Source: Aquificaceae bacterium (GTDB lineage: Bacteria > Aquificota > Aquificia > Aquificales > Aquificaceae). Taken from it: DNA of 64,000 nt. The position numbers and the translations under genes are program-made. Within the stretch, counting starts at the first letter, position 1, and every line of letters starts with the position of its first letter. Below, piece after piece: positions 27,025-37,162 of the stretch. The stretch lies in assembly GCA_025057455.1 (NCBI GenBank), contig JANWWY010000004.1:1-64000 (forward strand). The letters run 5' to 3'. Under the pieces are notes generated by a model. The model ran no database searches, was not told the origin of the DNA, and was given only the letters and a program-made list of their open reading frames with translations.

Positions 27025-28779
27025 ATGCCAAGAAAGGGTGCGGACATTGTAATAGAGGTATTAAAGGAAGAGGGCGTGGAGTTTGTATTCGGTCATCCTG
27101 GTGGTGCCATAATGGAAGTCTACGATGCACTCTACAGGGATGGCTCTATAAGGCACATACTTGCAAGGCACGAGCAAGGAGCTGGTCATATGGCGGAAGG
27201 GTATGCAAAGGCTACTGGAAAGGTAGGAGTTGCCATGTCTACATCCGGTCCAGGAGCCACCAATCTGGTAACCGCCATTGCGGATGCTTACATGGACTCG
27301 GTGCCAGTGGTGTTCATAACAGGTCAGGTTCCCACACATCTCATAGGCAACGATGCTTTTCAGGAAGTGGATATAGTTGGTATAACAAGGCCTATCACAA
27401 AACATAACTTTTTAGTGAAAAGTATAGAAGAACTGCCACTTGTGCTCCGTCAGGCATTCTACATAGCGAGGACGGGAAGACCGGGACCTGTGCTGGTAGA
27501 CATTCCAAAGGATATAACTCAGAAGCTGAGCGACGTAAAAATTCCCTCCTCAGAAGCGGTAAAAGAATCTTTGCCCGGCTATAGGCCACACTTAGAGGGC
27601 AACCCTCAGCAGATAAAGAAGGCTGTAAGGCTAATTATGGAGGCCAAGAGACCAGTCCTTTACGTGGGTGGTGGAGCGGTCCATGCGGAGGCTCAGAGGG
27701 AGCTTGTGGAGCTCTCAGAAATGATGAAAATACCCGTTACCACTACCAACATGGGCAAGGGTGCCTTTCCAGAGCTTCATCCCTTGGCTCTTCACATGCT
27801 GGGCATGCACGGCACCTATTATGCTAACATGGCGGTTTACAACTGCGACCTTCTTATAGCGGTGGGTGCAAGATTTGACGACAGGGTAACTGGCAAGGTG
27901 GAAGAGTTTGCACCACAGGCCAAAATTATACACATAGACATAGACCCAGCCTCCATATCCAAAAACATAGTGGTTGACGTACCTATAGTGGGGGATGTGA
28001 AAATAGTGTTAAGGAAGATCATAGAGGAACTAAAAAGAGAAGGAGGTAAGATACTGCATGCGGAAGAAAGGCAAAAATGGATTGAGCAGATAGAAGCATG
28101 GAAGAAAAGACACCCTCTGAGCTACGTAAAATCTGAAAAGGTTATAAAACCTCAATACGTTATAGAGCAGATATACGAAGCCACGAAGGGTGAGGCAATA
28201 ATAACTACGGGGGTTGGTCAACACCAAATGTGGACAGCCATGTTCTACAAGTATTCCTTCCCAAGACAGTTTATAAACTCGGGTGGTCTTGGAACTATGG
28301 GTTTTGGCTTCCCTTCTGGCATAGGTGCAAAATTAGGTAGGCCAGACAAGGAAGTGTTCGTTATAGACGGTGATGGTTCCTTTATGATGACCATGCAGGA
28401 ATTAGTGACCGCAGTACAGTACAAGGTGCCCGTAAAGGTAGCCATAATAAACAACGGCTATCTTGGTATGGTCCGTCAGTGGCAGGAGCTTTTCTACGAC
28501 AGGAGGTACTCGGAGGTTGACCTTTCTGTCCAACCAGATTTTGTAAAGCTGGCGGAGGCGTGCGGTGCTGTGGGCTTTAGAGCGGAGAAGCCTTCCCACG
28601 TGAGAGAGATAATAGAGGAAGCCCTGAAGATTCAGGATAGGCCAGTCATTATGGATTTCCACGTAGATAGAGAGGAAAATGTTTTACCGATGGTGCCAGC
28701 TGGCAAATCTTACAGGGACATGATACTGGAAGATGGCAAAAGGTCCGTGGAAGCGGAGACCATGTATTTGGTAGGATAG
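27025..28779 (+). CDS. ilvB: Acetolactate synthase large subunit
   Basis: [58 protein letters not shown]. Confidence 0.96.
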   Translation: MPRKGADIVIEVLKEEGVEFVFGHPGGAIMEVYDALYRDGSIRHILARHEQGAGHMAEGYAKATGKVGVAMSTSGPGATNLVTAIADAYMDSVPVVFITGQVPTHLIGNDAFQEVDIVGITRPITKHNFLVKSIEELPLVLRQAFYIARTGRPGPVLVDIPKDITQKLSDVKIPSSEAVKESLPGYRPHLEGNPQQIKKAVRLIMEAKRPVLYVGGGAVHAEAQRELVELSEMMKIPVTTTNMGKGAFPELHPLALHMLGMHGTYYANMAVYNCDLLIAVGARFDDRVTGKVEEFAPQAKIIHIDIDPASISKNIVVDVPIVGDVKIVLRKIIEELKREGGKILHAEERQKWIEQIEAWKKRHPLSYVKSEKVIKPQYVIEQIYEATKGEAIITTGVGQHQMWTAMFYKYSFPRQFINSGGLGTMGFGFPSGIGAKLGRPDKEVFVIDGDGSFMMTMQELVTAVQYKVPVKVAIINNGYLGMVRQWQELFYDRRYSEVDLSVQPDFVKLAEACGAVGFRAEKPSHVREIIEEALKIQDRPVIMDFHVDREENVLPMVPAGKSYRDMILEDGKRSVEAETMYLVG

Positions 28780-28792
28780 AAGGAGGTGTTCC

Positions 28793-29368
28793 ATGGCTGA
28801 CACTTTATCGGGTGCAGGACTCAACACAGTAAAATCTCCTCTTTTTAGAGAGGTAAGAAAGGGAGAAGTTCGCAAGCACATAATAACCCTTACTGTTCTT
28901 AACGAGCTTGGTGTTTTGGCACGCATAGCAACCCTGATAGCAGGAAAGGGCTACAACATAGAGGGTCTCTCTGTGGGGGAAACCCACGAGAAGGGCATAT
29001 CCAGAATGACCCTTGAGGTAATAGGCGACGATGTGGTCATAGACCAGGTGGTAAAACAGCTCAGAAAGCTCATAGATACCCTAAAGGTAAAAGACCTCAC
29101 AGACGTGCCACATGTGGAAAGAGAACTTGCCCTCATAAAGGTGCACACGGCAACGCCAAGAGCAAGGGATGAAGTCCTCAGGCTGGTGGAAATTTTTAGA
29201 GCAAAGGTGGTAGATGTATCACCGGAAACCTATACTGTGGAGATAACGGGCACAGAGGATAAAATAAACGCCTTTGTGGAGCTTGTAAGACCCTTTGGAA
29301 TAAAGGAAATGGCAAGAACTGGGAAGGTAGCCATGAAGAGAGAAAGCCTTCCTCAAGAAGAAGAATAA
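28793..29368 (+). CDS. ilvN: Acetolactate synthase small subunit
   Basis: ACT domain (ITLTVLNELGVLARIATLIAGKGYNIEGLSVGET) after ilvB. Confidence 0.95.
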   Translation: MADTLSGAGLNTVKSPLFREVRKGEVRKHIITLTVLNELGVLARIATLIAGKGYNIEGLSVGETHEKGISRMTLEVIGDDVVIDQVVKQLRKLIDTLKVKDLTDVPHVERELALIKVHTATPRARDEVLRLVEIFRAKVVDVSPETYTVEITGTEDKINAFVELVRPFGIKEMARTGKVAMKRESLPQEEE

Positions 29369-29380
29369 AGGAGGTGCGGA

Positions 29381-30835
29381 ATGCAAGTAAAGCCACTTGC
29401 GTTTAAAGCGGAAGAGATAGAAGAACCTGTTGCTATCTTTGTTTTTGAAGACAGTAAGGAAAATCTTGACTTTCTTGGCAGTCTGAAGGAAAAGTTAGAA
29501 AAGCTACTCTCAGCGGAAAATTTCAAAGGCAAAGAGGAAAGCCTTAGCAAGCTCAGTCTTTTGGTAGACGAGAAAGTAAGAGTCTTTTATGTAGCTGGGT
29601 TGGGCAAAAGGGATAAAGCGGGAGAGGACGCATACAGAACAGCCTCTGGGCTTGTAGCCAAAAGGGCGAGAAAGGACGGGGTGAAAAAGCTGTACGTATA
29701 CGCAGGGCAGTTAGACTACAGGCTTAGTAAGGCTGTAACCGAGGGACTAATCCTGGGCGCGTATCGCTTTGACAAGTACAAGACAAAGAAGGAAGAAGAA
29801 GTTCATATGTTGGAAGAGGTACATGTCTACGGTGCGAACGAAGAGGCAGTAAGGGTAGGGGAGATTCTTGCGGGAGCTCAAAACTTTACCAGAGACCTTG
29901 TTAACGAGCCGGGCAACGTAATAAACCCCATAACTCTCGCACAGATAGCACAAAGCGTAGCCCAAGAGCACGGTCTTGAATGCACTGTATACGATGAGAA
30001 ACAAATCCAGGAAATGGGCATGCAAGCTCTCTGGAATGTAGGCAAAGGCTCTGCCACGCCACCGAGGTTCGTCCATATGGTTTACAGACCGCAGGGAGAG
30101 CCCAAAGATAAGATAGCCATAGTGGGTAAGGGTCTTACCTTTGATAGCGGAGGTCTTAACATAAAGACGGGAGACTACATGAGAACTATGAAAATGGACA
30201 AGTCTGGAGCCTGTGCGGTCATAGGCATTATGAAAGCTATCGCACAGCTAAAGCCGCAGGTGGAAGTACATGGTATCTTCGGAGCTGCAGAGAATATGCC
30301 CAGCGGGACAGCCTACAGACCAGACGACATAATAAGGGCTATGAACGGAAAAACCATAGAGATAGACAACACGGACGCAGAAGGTAGGGTAACTCTCGCG
30401 GATGCCCTTTCTTATGCTTCAAACCTTGGCGTCTCCACTATCATAGACATGGCAACTCTAACAGGTGCCTGTATGGTGGCTCTTGGTGAATACACCGCAG
30501 GTCTCTTTACCAACGACGAAGGCTTGGGAGAGGAGCTTCTGTGCATTTCCAGGCTCACTGGCGAAAGAATGTGGAGGCTTCCCATGGATGACAAGAAGCT
30601 AAGAGAAAAAATAAAGAAGGGAGAGGGTGACCTTCTCAACTCAGGCGGTCGCTACGGCGGTGCCATAACTGCAGCTATGTTTTTGGAGGAGTTTGTAGGG
30701 GAAGGCATAAAGTGGGCTCATATAGACATAGCAGGTCCAGCTCATTTTAGGGAGGAGTTCTCTTACTACTCAAAGGGTGGAAGTGGCTATGGTGTGAGGA
30801 CATGCGTAGAATACATACTTAAGCTGGGCGGATAG
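29381..30835 (+). CDS. pepA: Leucyl aminopeptidase (M17)
   Basis: VGKGLTFDSGGLNIK, NTDAEGRVTLADAL, GPAHFREEF. Confidence 0.95.
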   Translation: MQVKPLAFKAEEIEEPVAIFVFEDSKENLDFLGSLKEKLEKLLSAENFKGKEESLSKLSLLVDEKVRVFYVAGLGKRDKAGEDAYRTASGLVAKRARKDGVKKLYVYAGQLDYRLSKAVTEGLILGAYRFDKYKTKKEEEVHMLEEVHVYGANEEAVRVGEILAGAQNFTRDLVNEPGNVINPITLAQIAQSVAQEHGLECTVYDEKQIQEMGMQALWNVGKGSATPPRFVHMVYRPQGEPKDKIAIVGKGLTFDSGGLNIKTGDYMRTMKMDKSGACAVIGIMKAIAQLKPQVEVHGIFGAAENMPSGTAYRPDDIIRAMNGKTIEIDNTDAEGRVTLADALSYASNLGVSTIIDMATLTGACMVALGEYTAGLFTNDEGLGEELLCISRLTGERMWRLPMDDKKLREKIKKGEGDLLNSGGRYGGAITAAMFLEEFVGEGIKWAHIDIAGPAHFREEFSYYSKGGSGYGVRTCVEYILKLGG

Positions 30836-30837
30836 TT

Positions 30838-32223
30838 ATGCGTGTGGTAATCGTTGGAAATGGACCGGCTGCAGCCAGTGCTATAGAAGCCTTTCGCAGT
30901 GTGGATACACATTCAGAAATAATTGTGCTTTCAGATGAAGAATTTCCCACATACGCACCCAATTGCATGGAAAACGTTATTAGGGGGGACATATCTGAGG
31001 AGGCGCTCTTCTACAAAGGTGGCTTTGAGTTTTACCAAAAGTACAAGGTAGACTTTAGACCAAAAAAAGAAGTTGTGGGAATAGACAACAAAAGGAAGGT
31101 GGTGATAGTAAGGGGTGGGGAAGAAATCCATTACGACAAATGCCTTTTGGCTGCTGGAGCTTATGCCTTTATCCCTCCCTTACCAGGTGTAGAACTCGGT
31201 GGTGTTACCACCGCCAAAAATCTCTACGATGCCAGGAAAATAAGGGATTGGATAATCTCTGGTAAAGTAAAGAGCGTGGTCATAGTGGGGGCAGGACCCA
31301 TAGGCATAGAGGATGCGGAGACGCTTAGGCACATGGGTTTGACGGTGCATGTAGTGGAGTTCTTTGACAGGGTGCTTCCCAGAATGCTTGACAAGTATAT
31401 GGCCGATAAATACGTAAAACCTCTGCAAGAGGAAGGGATTAACTTTTACCTGAATCATCAGGTGGTAGCCATTCACGGCGAAGATGGATGGGTGGAGGCT
31501 GTAGAGATACGTCCAAACGGGACAGATAAGAGCAAGTTTATACAGGCACAAATGGTTATACTCTCAACGGGAGTGAGACCAAGAACAAACTTAGTGGCGG
31601 ATACAGACATAAAACTGCATATAAACGAAGCAACGGGTAGAGTTGTAGGAGGTATACTGGTAAACGAGTACCAACAAACCTCAGACCCAGATGTATACGC
31701 AGCAGGAGACATATGCTCGGGCATGGATGCATGGGGAAACCATAGGTGGATAGCCCTATTCCCACCGGCACAGCAAAGCGGTGCCATAGCAGGCTTTAAC
31801 ATGGCAGGTTTAAAGGTGAAAAATCCAGGTCTTGTAGACTACAATGCGGTAAAGACCAGAAGTGTAACTGCCGGAAGCGGTGGCACTTTTGAAGATGCGG
31901 AAGAGTCTTTTAGCCTTGAATGGGACGGGAAACTGGTAAAGGTTTTCCTAAGAGAAGGTAGTGTCTGCGGTTATCAGTTTGTGGGTTTGGAGAGGAAGAG
32001 AAATCTCAACGCTCGTAACCTCTTTTTAAGGAATACAATCATAGGGAGTTGGGCTGAAAAGATAATGAGAGATAGGGGTTTGGGGCTTGAAGCCAGTGGT
32101 GTTCTGTTTCACCATTTTATAAGGTTTAGGGAAAGAAAGGTCAGTCAGGAAGTTGTAAGGGCGGTTAGGGCTGGACTGCTGAGAGCCCTTGCCAATCCAA
32201 CTCACGAAGTGTCTATATTTTGA
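30838..32223 (+). CDS. FAD/NAD(P)-dependent oxidoreductase (NADH oxidase / CoA-disulfide reductase-like)
   Basis: VVIVGNGPAAASAIEAFR, YAPNCMENVI, VVIVGAGPIGIEDAETL, VYAAGDICSG. Confidence 0.8.
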   Translation: MRVVIVGNGPAAASAIEAFRSVDTHSEIIVLSDEEFPTYAPNCMENVIRGDISEEALFYKGGFEFYQKYKVDFRPKKEVVGIDNKRKVVIVRGGEEIHYDKCLLAAGAYAFIPPLPGVELGGVTTAKNLYDARKIRDWIISGKVKSVVIVGAGPIGIEDAETLRHMGLTVHVVEFFDRVLPRMLDKYMADKYVKPLQEEGINFYLNHQVVAIHGEDGWVEAVEIRPNGTDKSKFIQAQMVILSTGVRPRTNLVADTDIKLHINEATGRVVGGILVNEYQQTSDPDVYAAGDICSGMDAWGNHRWIALFPPAQQSGAIAGFNMAGLKVKNPGLVDYNAVKTRSVTAGSGGTFEDAEESFSLEWDGKLVKVFLREGSVCGYQFVGLERKRNLNARNLFLRNTIIGSWAEKIMRDRGLGLEASGVLFHHFIRFRERKVSQEVVRAVRAGLLRALANPTHEVSIF

Positions 32224-33671
32224 TAAAGCTCATATGTTTCTACCCTATTCCTTCCTAACTCTTTAGCTCTGTAAAGGGCTTCGTCAGCTCTCCTTATTAA
32301 TTCGTCTACGCTTTCAATGCCTCGCACAAAGCTGGTAAGGCCACCGCTCACAGTAAATTTAATCTCCTGTCCGTTATACAACACTACAGTATTTTGGATA
32401 TTACTTCTTAACCTCTCTGCCACTATCCTTGCCTGCTGAAGGTTCGTGTTGGGCATCAGAAGCACAAACTCCTCACCCCCCAACCTGGCTGGAAGGTCCG
32501 ACTGCCTTATGCTTTTCTTTAAGACGCCTGCGAAACTCCTTAAAACTAAATCTCCCGCCTCATGACCATAAGTATCGTTTATACTCTTAAAATGGTCCAA
32601 ATCCATCATAAGTAAACTAAGAGGAGTACCGTAGCGCTTTGAGTTCTCAAGAATAAAAGTAGCATGGTCAAAGAAAAACCTCCTGTTGGGGAGCTCAGTA
32701 AGAGGGTCATAGTAGGCAAGCTTTTGTAACTCTTCTCGATTCTTCTCCAACTCCTCAAAGGCGGATTTTAGACTAAGTGCCATGTTATACACACTACTCT
32801 TTAGTTCATAAACTTCATCCAAGCATTTATCTTTAGAGTTGGAAAGGGCTTCTATCACAGAAAAGTCCATTTTCTCTATGCGTGCGGTTACATTTTTCAG
32901 GAATATTATCCTGCTCGTTAGTCGAGATACTATCCTAAAAAGTATGAAGGCTAAGAACGAAGCCATGAACACAGAGTAAAGAGCCAGCACCAAGGATGCA
33001 AAGTAAACCTCCCTGTATATGCCCGAGATATCCTTGACAAGCACTATCTTCCCTACGGGTAGTCCTCCTGCGTCGGTGAAGGGTATTTCCATGAGTAACG
33101 CTTTTTCAAAGGGCTTTCCGTAAAGGGTATAACCCTTAACATTTAATGGCATAAGAAGTAGCTTATCCTTTGATAGTTTGTCTACGACTATATCACCTAA
33201 AACTATCTTCCCTTTCATGAAGGCATCGAGTGGCACTTCCAAAATTTCCTTCAAGAATTTTCTTTCATAGTAGACCACCCATTCCACACCCATCAAATTA
33301 TTCGCGAATTTTAGAATCTCTTCCAAGCTTACGCCCACAAAGTAACATCCATCTGGGTAGCTCTTGTTTATGCCGAAATAAGGTCCTGTGGGTAGCACCC
33401 TATAGTAGGATACTTCTTTACAATCAAGCTCCGATATCTTTTTCTTATAGTAGTAAGTTCCGTATAAAGGTGCATCTTCGGTTAAAAGCTGTAGGTTTCT
33501 TTCTTCAAGCCTTAGTATCTCTTTATAGTTGTTATACACAAGATAATAAGTTTCGTTGATTCTTTTTTCAATAAGCTGAGAAGATATGAGATACAGCAAT
33601 AAAAAAGAAACAAGCAAAGTTAAGATAACAGACAGTAAAAGGCTAAGGTATATCCTTTTTCTTATTGACAT
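32202..33671 (-). CDS. Membrane-bound diguanylate cyclase
   Basis: Two TM segments flanking a sensor region; YDPLTELPNRRFF, RLGGEEFVLLMP. Confidence 0.92.
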   Translation of the reverse strand: MSIRKRIYLSLLLSVILTLLVSFLLLYLISSQLIEKRINETYYLVYNNYKEILRLEERNLQLLTEDAPLYGTYYYKKKISELDCKEVSYYRVLPTGPYFGINKSYPDGCYFVGVSLEEILKFANNLMGVEWVVYYERKFLKEILEVPLDAFMKGKIVLGDIVVDKLSKDKLLLMPLNVKGYTLYGKPFEKALLMEIPFTDAGGLPVGKIVLVKDISGIYREVYFASLVLALYSVFMASFLAFILFRIVSRLTSRIIFLKNVTARIEKMDFSVIEALSNSKDKCLDEVYELKSSVYNMALSLKSAFEELEKNREELQKLAYYDPLTELPNRRFFFDHATFILENSKRYGTPLSLLMMDLDHFKSINDTYGHEAGDLVLRSFAGVLKKSIRQSDLPARLGGEEFVLLMPNTNLQQARIVAERLRSNIQNTVVLYNGQEIKFTVSGGLTSFVRGIESVDELIRRADEALYRAKELGRNRVETYELYQNIDTS

Positions 33672-34624
33672 AGCTTTTCGGCGAGGTTCTCACAAAGCTT
33701 TAGGGCGTGTAACGAGGGTGTTTCGTCCGCTATACCTTTCCACGCTATGTCGTAGGCTACGCCGTGGTCTGGTGATGTTCGCACGAAGGGAAGTCCGAGG
33801 GTCATGTTTACTCCTTCTTTGAAGGCAAGCAGTTTAAAGGGTATGAGACCTTGGTCGTGATACATGCAAAGGTGCACATCGTAGTCCCTTTTCAAAAAGG
33901 CACTGTCTGGAGAAAGGGGCCCCTCTACCTTGTAGCCTTCCGCCTTTAGGCTCTCTACCGCTGGGGAGATTTCCCTTACATCCTCATCTCCAATGGCACC
34001 TTTGTCCCCAGCATGGGGGTTTAGACCCAGAACACCAATTATTGGCTCTTTGCCAAAGAACCTTATAAATTCCTTATGTATAAGCTTAACCTTTCTTATT
34101 ATGGCTTCAGTCTTTATCCTCTCTGGAACTTCTCTTATAGGTATGTGCGTCGTAAGGGGAACAACCTTTACAGTTTCTGAATACATGAGCATGGCATAGT
34201 CTTTTACATTACATGCCTGAGCCAGAAACTCAGTTTGCCCTTCGTAAGAAAAGCCAGCCAGTTTTGCCCAAAACTTGTTTATGGGCATGGTAAGAAGACC
34301 TTCTATTTTTCCATAGACAGCGTCCACTACAGCCCTTCCTAAGTAAGCCACCGCTACCTTCCCAGAGGTTATGGAGGGTAAAGGTCTATCCGTTTCGCTT
34401 ATGTCAAGGTCCGCCACGTATACGCCCGGTCCTTTAACTTCTTCCACCGTGTATATTTCTTTGGCTTCAAGGTCTACCCCAAACTCCCTTTTAGCGGCTT
34501 CTAATATTTTCTTTTCTCCGTATAGGATGTAAGCCTTCTTTGGGTCAAAATGTCTGTAGATTTTCAATATAAGCTCTGGACCAATACCCGCAGGGTCTCC
34601 TATGGTAATGCCTATTTTAACCAT
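33662..34624 (-). CDS. pdxA: 4-hydroxythreonine-4-phosphate dehydrogenase
   Basis: ITIGDPAGIGPEL, GLNPHAGDKGAIGDED, MYHDQGLIPFK, LGLPFVRTSPDHG. Confidence 0.95.
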   Translation of the reverse strand: MVKIGITIGDPAGIGPELILKIYRHFDPKKAYILYGEKKILEAAKREFGVDLEAKEIYTVEEVKGPGVYVADLDISETDRPLPSITSGKVAVAYLGRAVVDAVYGKIEGLLTMPINKFWAKLAGFSYEGQTEFLAQACNVKDYAMLMYSETVKVVPLTTHIPIREVPERIKTEAIIRKVKLIHKEFIRFFGKEPIIGVLGLNPHAGDKGAIGDEDVREISPAVESLKAEGYKVEGPLSPDSAFLKRDYDVHLCMYHDQGLIPFKLLAFKEGVNMTLGLPFVRTSPDHGVAYDIAWKGIADETPSLHALKLCENLAEKLCQ

Positions 34625-34637
34625 GGTGCTAAAATGA

Positions 34638-34643
34638 TATAAT
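34638..34643 (+). promoter_or_regulatory. Candidate -10 box (TATAAT), 10 nt from purS ATG
   Basis: TATAAT-acccacgatc-ATG; no Shine-Dalgarno. Confidence 0.5.
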
Positions 34644-34653
34644 ACCCACGATC

Positions 34654-34866
34654 ATGAAGGTAAGAGTTCTTATACTTCCAAGAAGAGGGCTCCTTGACCC
34701 AGAAGGTAGGGCTGTTAAGGAAATGCTTCAGGACGAGGGGTTTCCTGTTAGAGATGTTAAGGTAGGGAAAGTCGTGGAACTGGATGTGGAAGAGGGTACT
34801 GACATAAGAGCCATAGCGGAAAAATACTTAGTTAACCCTCTCGTAGAGGAGTACATAATAGAATGA
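34654..34866 (+). CDS. purS: Phosphoribosylformylglycinamidine synthase subunit PurS
   Basis: LLDPEGRAVKEMLQDEGFPVRDVKVGKVVEL; adjacent purQ. Confidence 0.93.
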   Translation: MKVRVLILPRRGLLDPEGRAVKEMLQDEGFPVRDVKVGKVVELDVEEGTDIRAIAEKYLVNPLVEEYIIE

Positions 34867-35543
34867 GGTTTGCGGTCTGCGTTTTTCCGGGTTCTAACTG
34901 TGATTATGATACGTACTACGTCATAAGGGACCTTTTAGGGCAGGAAGTTAGGTTTGTTGACCATCATACCCACAAGCTCTCTGGATTTGACTGTGTGGTT
35001 ATACCGGGGGGTTTTTCCTTTGGTGACTACCTTAGGGCTGGAGTGCTTGCCAGCAAGACGCCTCTTGGAAACGCCATAGTGGAATTTGCTCAAAGGGGTG
35101 GCCTTGTACTGGGTATATGCAACGGCTTTCAAATACTAACAGAGCTTCATCTTCTTCCTGGAGCCCTTCTTAGGAACGAGAGCATGAGATTTCTCTGCAA
35201 GGATGTCTACCTTACGGTGGAGAACAGCTCCTTACCCTTTACGAAAAAGTTTGAAAGGGGTGAGGTAATAAGACTACCTATAGCTCATGGAGAGGGCAGG
35301 TACTATGTGCTACAAGAAGACCTCAAGCTTATGGAGGAAAGGGGACAAATAGTTTTAAGGTACTGCGATGAAGAGGGCAAGGTTGGTCCCGATTCAAACC
35401 CCAACGGCTCGGTAGCAAATATAGCGGGCGTGTGTAACAAAGAGGGAAATGTTTTTGGTCTTATGCCTCATCCAGAAAGGGCTTGCGAAGACCTTCTTGG
35501 CTATAGGGATGGCTTACTCCTATGGCACTCCTTGCTTGCTTGA
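34863..35543 (+). CDS. purQ: Phosphoribosylformylglycinamidine synthase subunit PurQ
   Basis: FPGSNCDYD, PGGFSFGDYLRAG, GICNGFQILTE, PHPERACE. Confidence 0.96.
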   Translation: MRFAVCVFPGSNCDYDTYYVIRDLLGQEVRFVDHHTHKLSGFDCVVIPGGFSFGDYLRAGVLASKTPLGNAIVEFAQRGGLVLGICNGFQILTELHLLPGALLRNESMRFLCKDVYLTVENSSLPFTKKFERGEVIRLPIAHGEGRYYVLQEDLKLMEERGQIVLRYCDEEGKVGPDSNPNGSVANIAGVCNKEGNVFGLMPHPERACEDLLGYRDGLLLWHSLLA

Positions 35544-35546
35544 GAC

Positions 35547-35552
35547 TATAAT
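35547..35552 (+). promoter_or_regulatory. Candidate -10 box (TATAAT), 6 nt from ATG
   Basis: TATAAT-taagac-ATG; no Shine-Dalgarno. Confidence 0.35.
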
Positions 35553-35558
35553 TAAGAC

Positions 35559-37130
35559 ATGAAGTTTTCTAACGAAGCTAAGGTGGGTTTTCTTGTCCTT
35601 CTGTTTTCCCTTGGCTTTGCCTTCCTCATAATCACCTTTGGTGAGGTGCCTTTCCTTAAGCCTGGGGTGAAGACCTATAGGGTTTACTTTGACAATGTGG
35701 CAGGACTTAGTGAAGGTGCGGAAGTGAGGGTCGCTGGCATAAAGAGCGGTAAAGTTAAATCTGTCTCCCTAAAGGATGGGAAGGTGGAGGTAGTTTTCGA
35801 GTTGGATAAGGATGTATTGCTCTACAGGGATGCACAGGCTGAGATAGGCACTCTTGGTCTTATGGGAGATAAGTACCTGAACCTACACCCGGGAAGTCCT
35901 CAAGCTGGTATTCTGGAAGAGGGTGGCGTAGTGCCCAAATCCTTAGGCTACGCGGATACAGACAAACTCATAAAGGAAATGACCACCGCCTCTGAAAACA
36001 TGAGGCTCATGGTGGAAAGCTTTCAGCTCATACTTTCAGAAAACAGAGAGGATATAAGAAGGGTTGTTCAAAACCTCGAAGCTCTAAGCCACAACCTCAA
36101 CCTCATAGCCTTAGAAAACAGAGAAGCCTTACGGGGCGCCATCCATAACATAAACCTTTTAGCGTACAACCTAAACAGGACCCTGCCTCAGACCATAGAG
36201 AGTATAGACAGGCTGGCAAAAAATCTTGATGGCATAGCAACGGAAAACCGTCAGGATATAAGGGATACTGTAGCGAACATCAGACAGCTTAGCCAGGACC
36301 TGAAAACTACCCTTCCCACCCTTTCTAAAAACCTCAACGACCTGTCTCAAAACCTCAACACCCTCGTAATGGAAAACAGACAGGATATAAGGGCAACCAC
36401 TGGGAATTTGTCAGAGCTTTCCGCATCCTTAAAAGAGAGCTCTGAAAGGCTCAACCGCATACTGGCGCACATAGAGAAGGGAGAGGGAACCCTCGGTAAG
36501 CTCATAAAGGATGAAGAGCTTTACAGAAACATAGCCTCCGGCACCAAGGTCCTTGGAAAAGCCGGTGAGGTGGCGGAAAAGACAAACCTTTACATAGGCT
36601 TTAGAGGGGAGGTTTACAGGGCTGGGGATTCAAAGGGCGTGCTTACGGTGAGGTTGCAACCAGATGCGGAGAAGTATTACCTTCTTGAGGTTGTAGGCGA
36701 CTCAAGGGGTAGGGTCTACAGAGAGGAGTTCATTCCCAATCAGACGGTTATAAAGAAGGAGTTCAAGCCTGAAATTACACTCCAGTATGCCAGAATCTTT
36801 CCCTTCTTTTTTGGAACACAGTTGGTGCTAAGAGGTGGGCTAAAAGAGTCCACTGGTGGCGTGGGTGCGGACCTGCTCTATTCCAACAGACTTAGCATTA
36901 CCTCCGACCTATGGGACTTTGGGAGAAAGGACAGGCCCAATGAAAGAGACTTAAAACCCAATTTACAGGTAGCCCTAAACTACAAAGTGAGTGGACCCCT
37001 TTATGTAAAGGTTGGGGGTGACGACCTTCTAAATGCGAGGTTCAGAGGTGCCTTTGGTGGCGTTGGCCTGATGTTTACTGACAACGACCTTAAGTATCTC
37101 TTAGGTGGGCTTAGACTTCCCTTGCCATGA
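35559..37130 (+). CDS. MlaD/MCE family protein with heptad repeats and barrel-like C-terminus
   Basis: MCE domain (VYFDNVAGLSEGAEVRVAGIKSGKV); ENRxxIR repeats of 43 aa; amphipathic C-terminal region. Confidence 0.85.
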   Translation: MKFSNEAKVGFLVLLFSLGFAFLIITFGEVPFLKPGVKTYRVYFDNVAGLSEGAEVRVAGIKSGKVKSVSLKDGKVEVVFELDKDVLLYRDAQAEIGTLGLMGDKYLNLHPGSPQAGILEEGGVVPKSLGYADTDKLIKEMTTASENMRLMVESFQLILSENREDIRRVVQNLEALSHNLNLIALENREALRGAIHNINLLAYNLNRTLPQTIESIDRLAKNLDGIATENRQDIRDTVANIRQLSQDLKTTLPTLSKNLNDLSQNLNTLVMENRQDIRATTGNLSELSASLKESSERLNRILAHIEKGEGTLGKLIKDEELYRNIASGTKVLGKAGEVAEKTNLYIGFRGEVYRAGDSKGVLTVRLQPDAEKYYLLEVVGDSRGRVYREEFIPNQTVIKKEFKPEITLQYARIFPFFFGTQLVLRGGLKESTGGVGADLLYSNRLSITSDLWDFGRKDRPNERDLKPNLQVALNYKVSGPLYVKVGGDDLLNARFRGAFGGVGLMFTDNDLKYLLGGLRLPLP

Positions 37131-37162
37131 AATGAATGAGGATAAATTTATGATAAAGAGCC

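Noticed and set aside
36038-36395. Repeated GAAAACAGA-GGATATAAG segments considered as DNA repeats or a CRISPR-like array
   Set aside because: They encode the ENRxxIR protein repeats of the MCE gene in frame; repeat copies diverge at synonymous sites.
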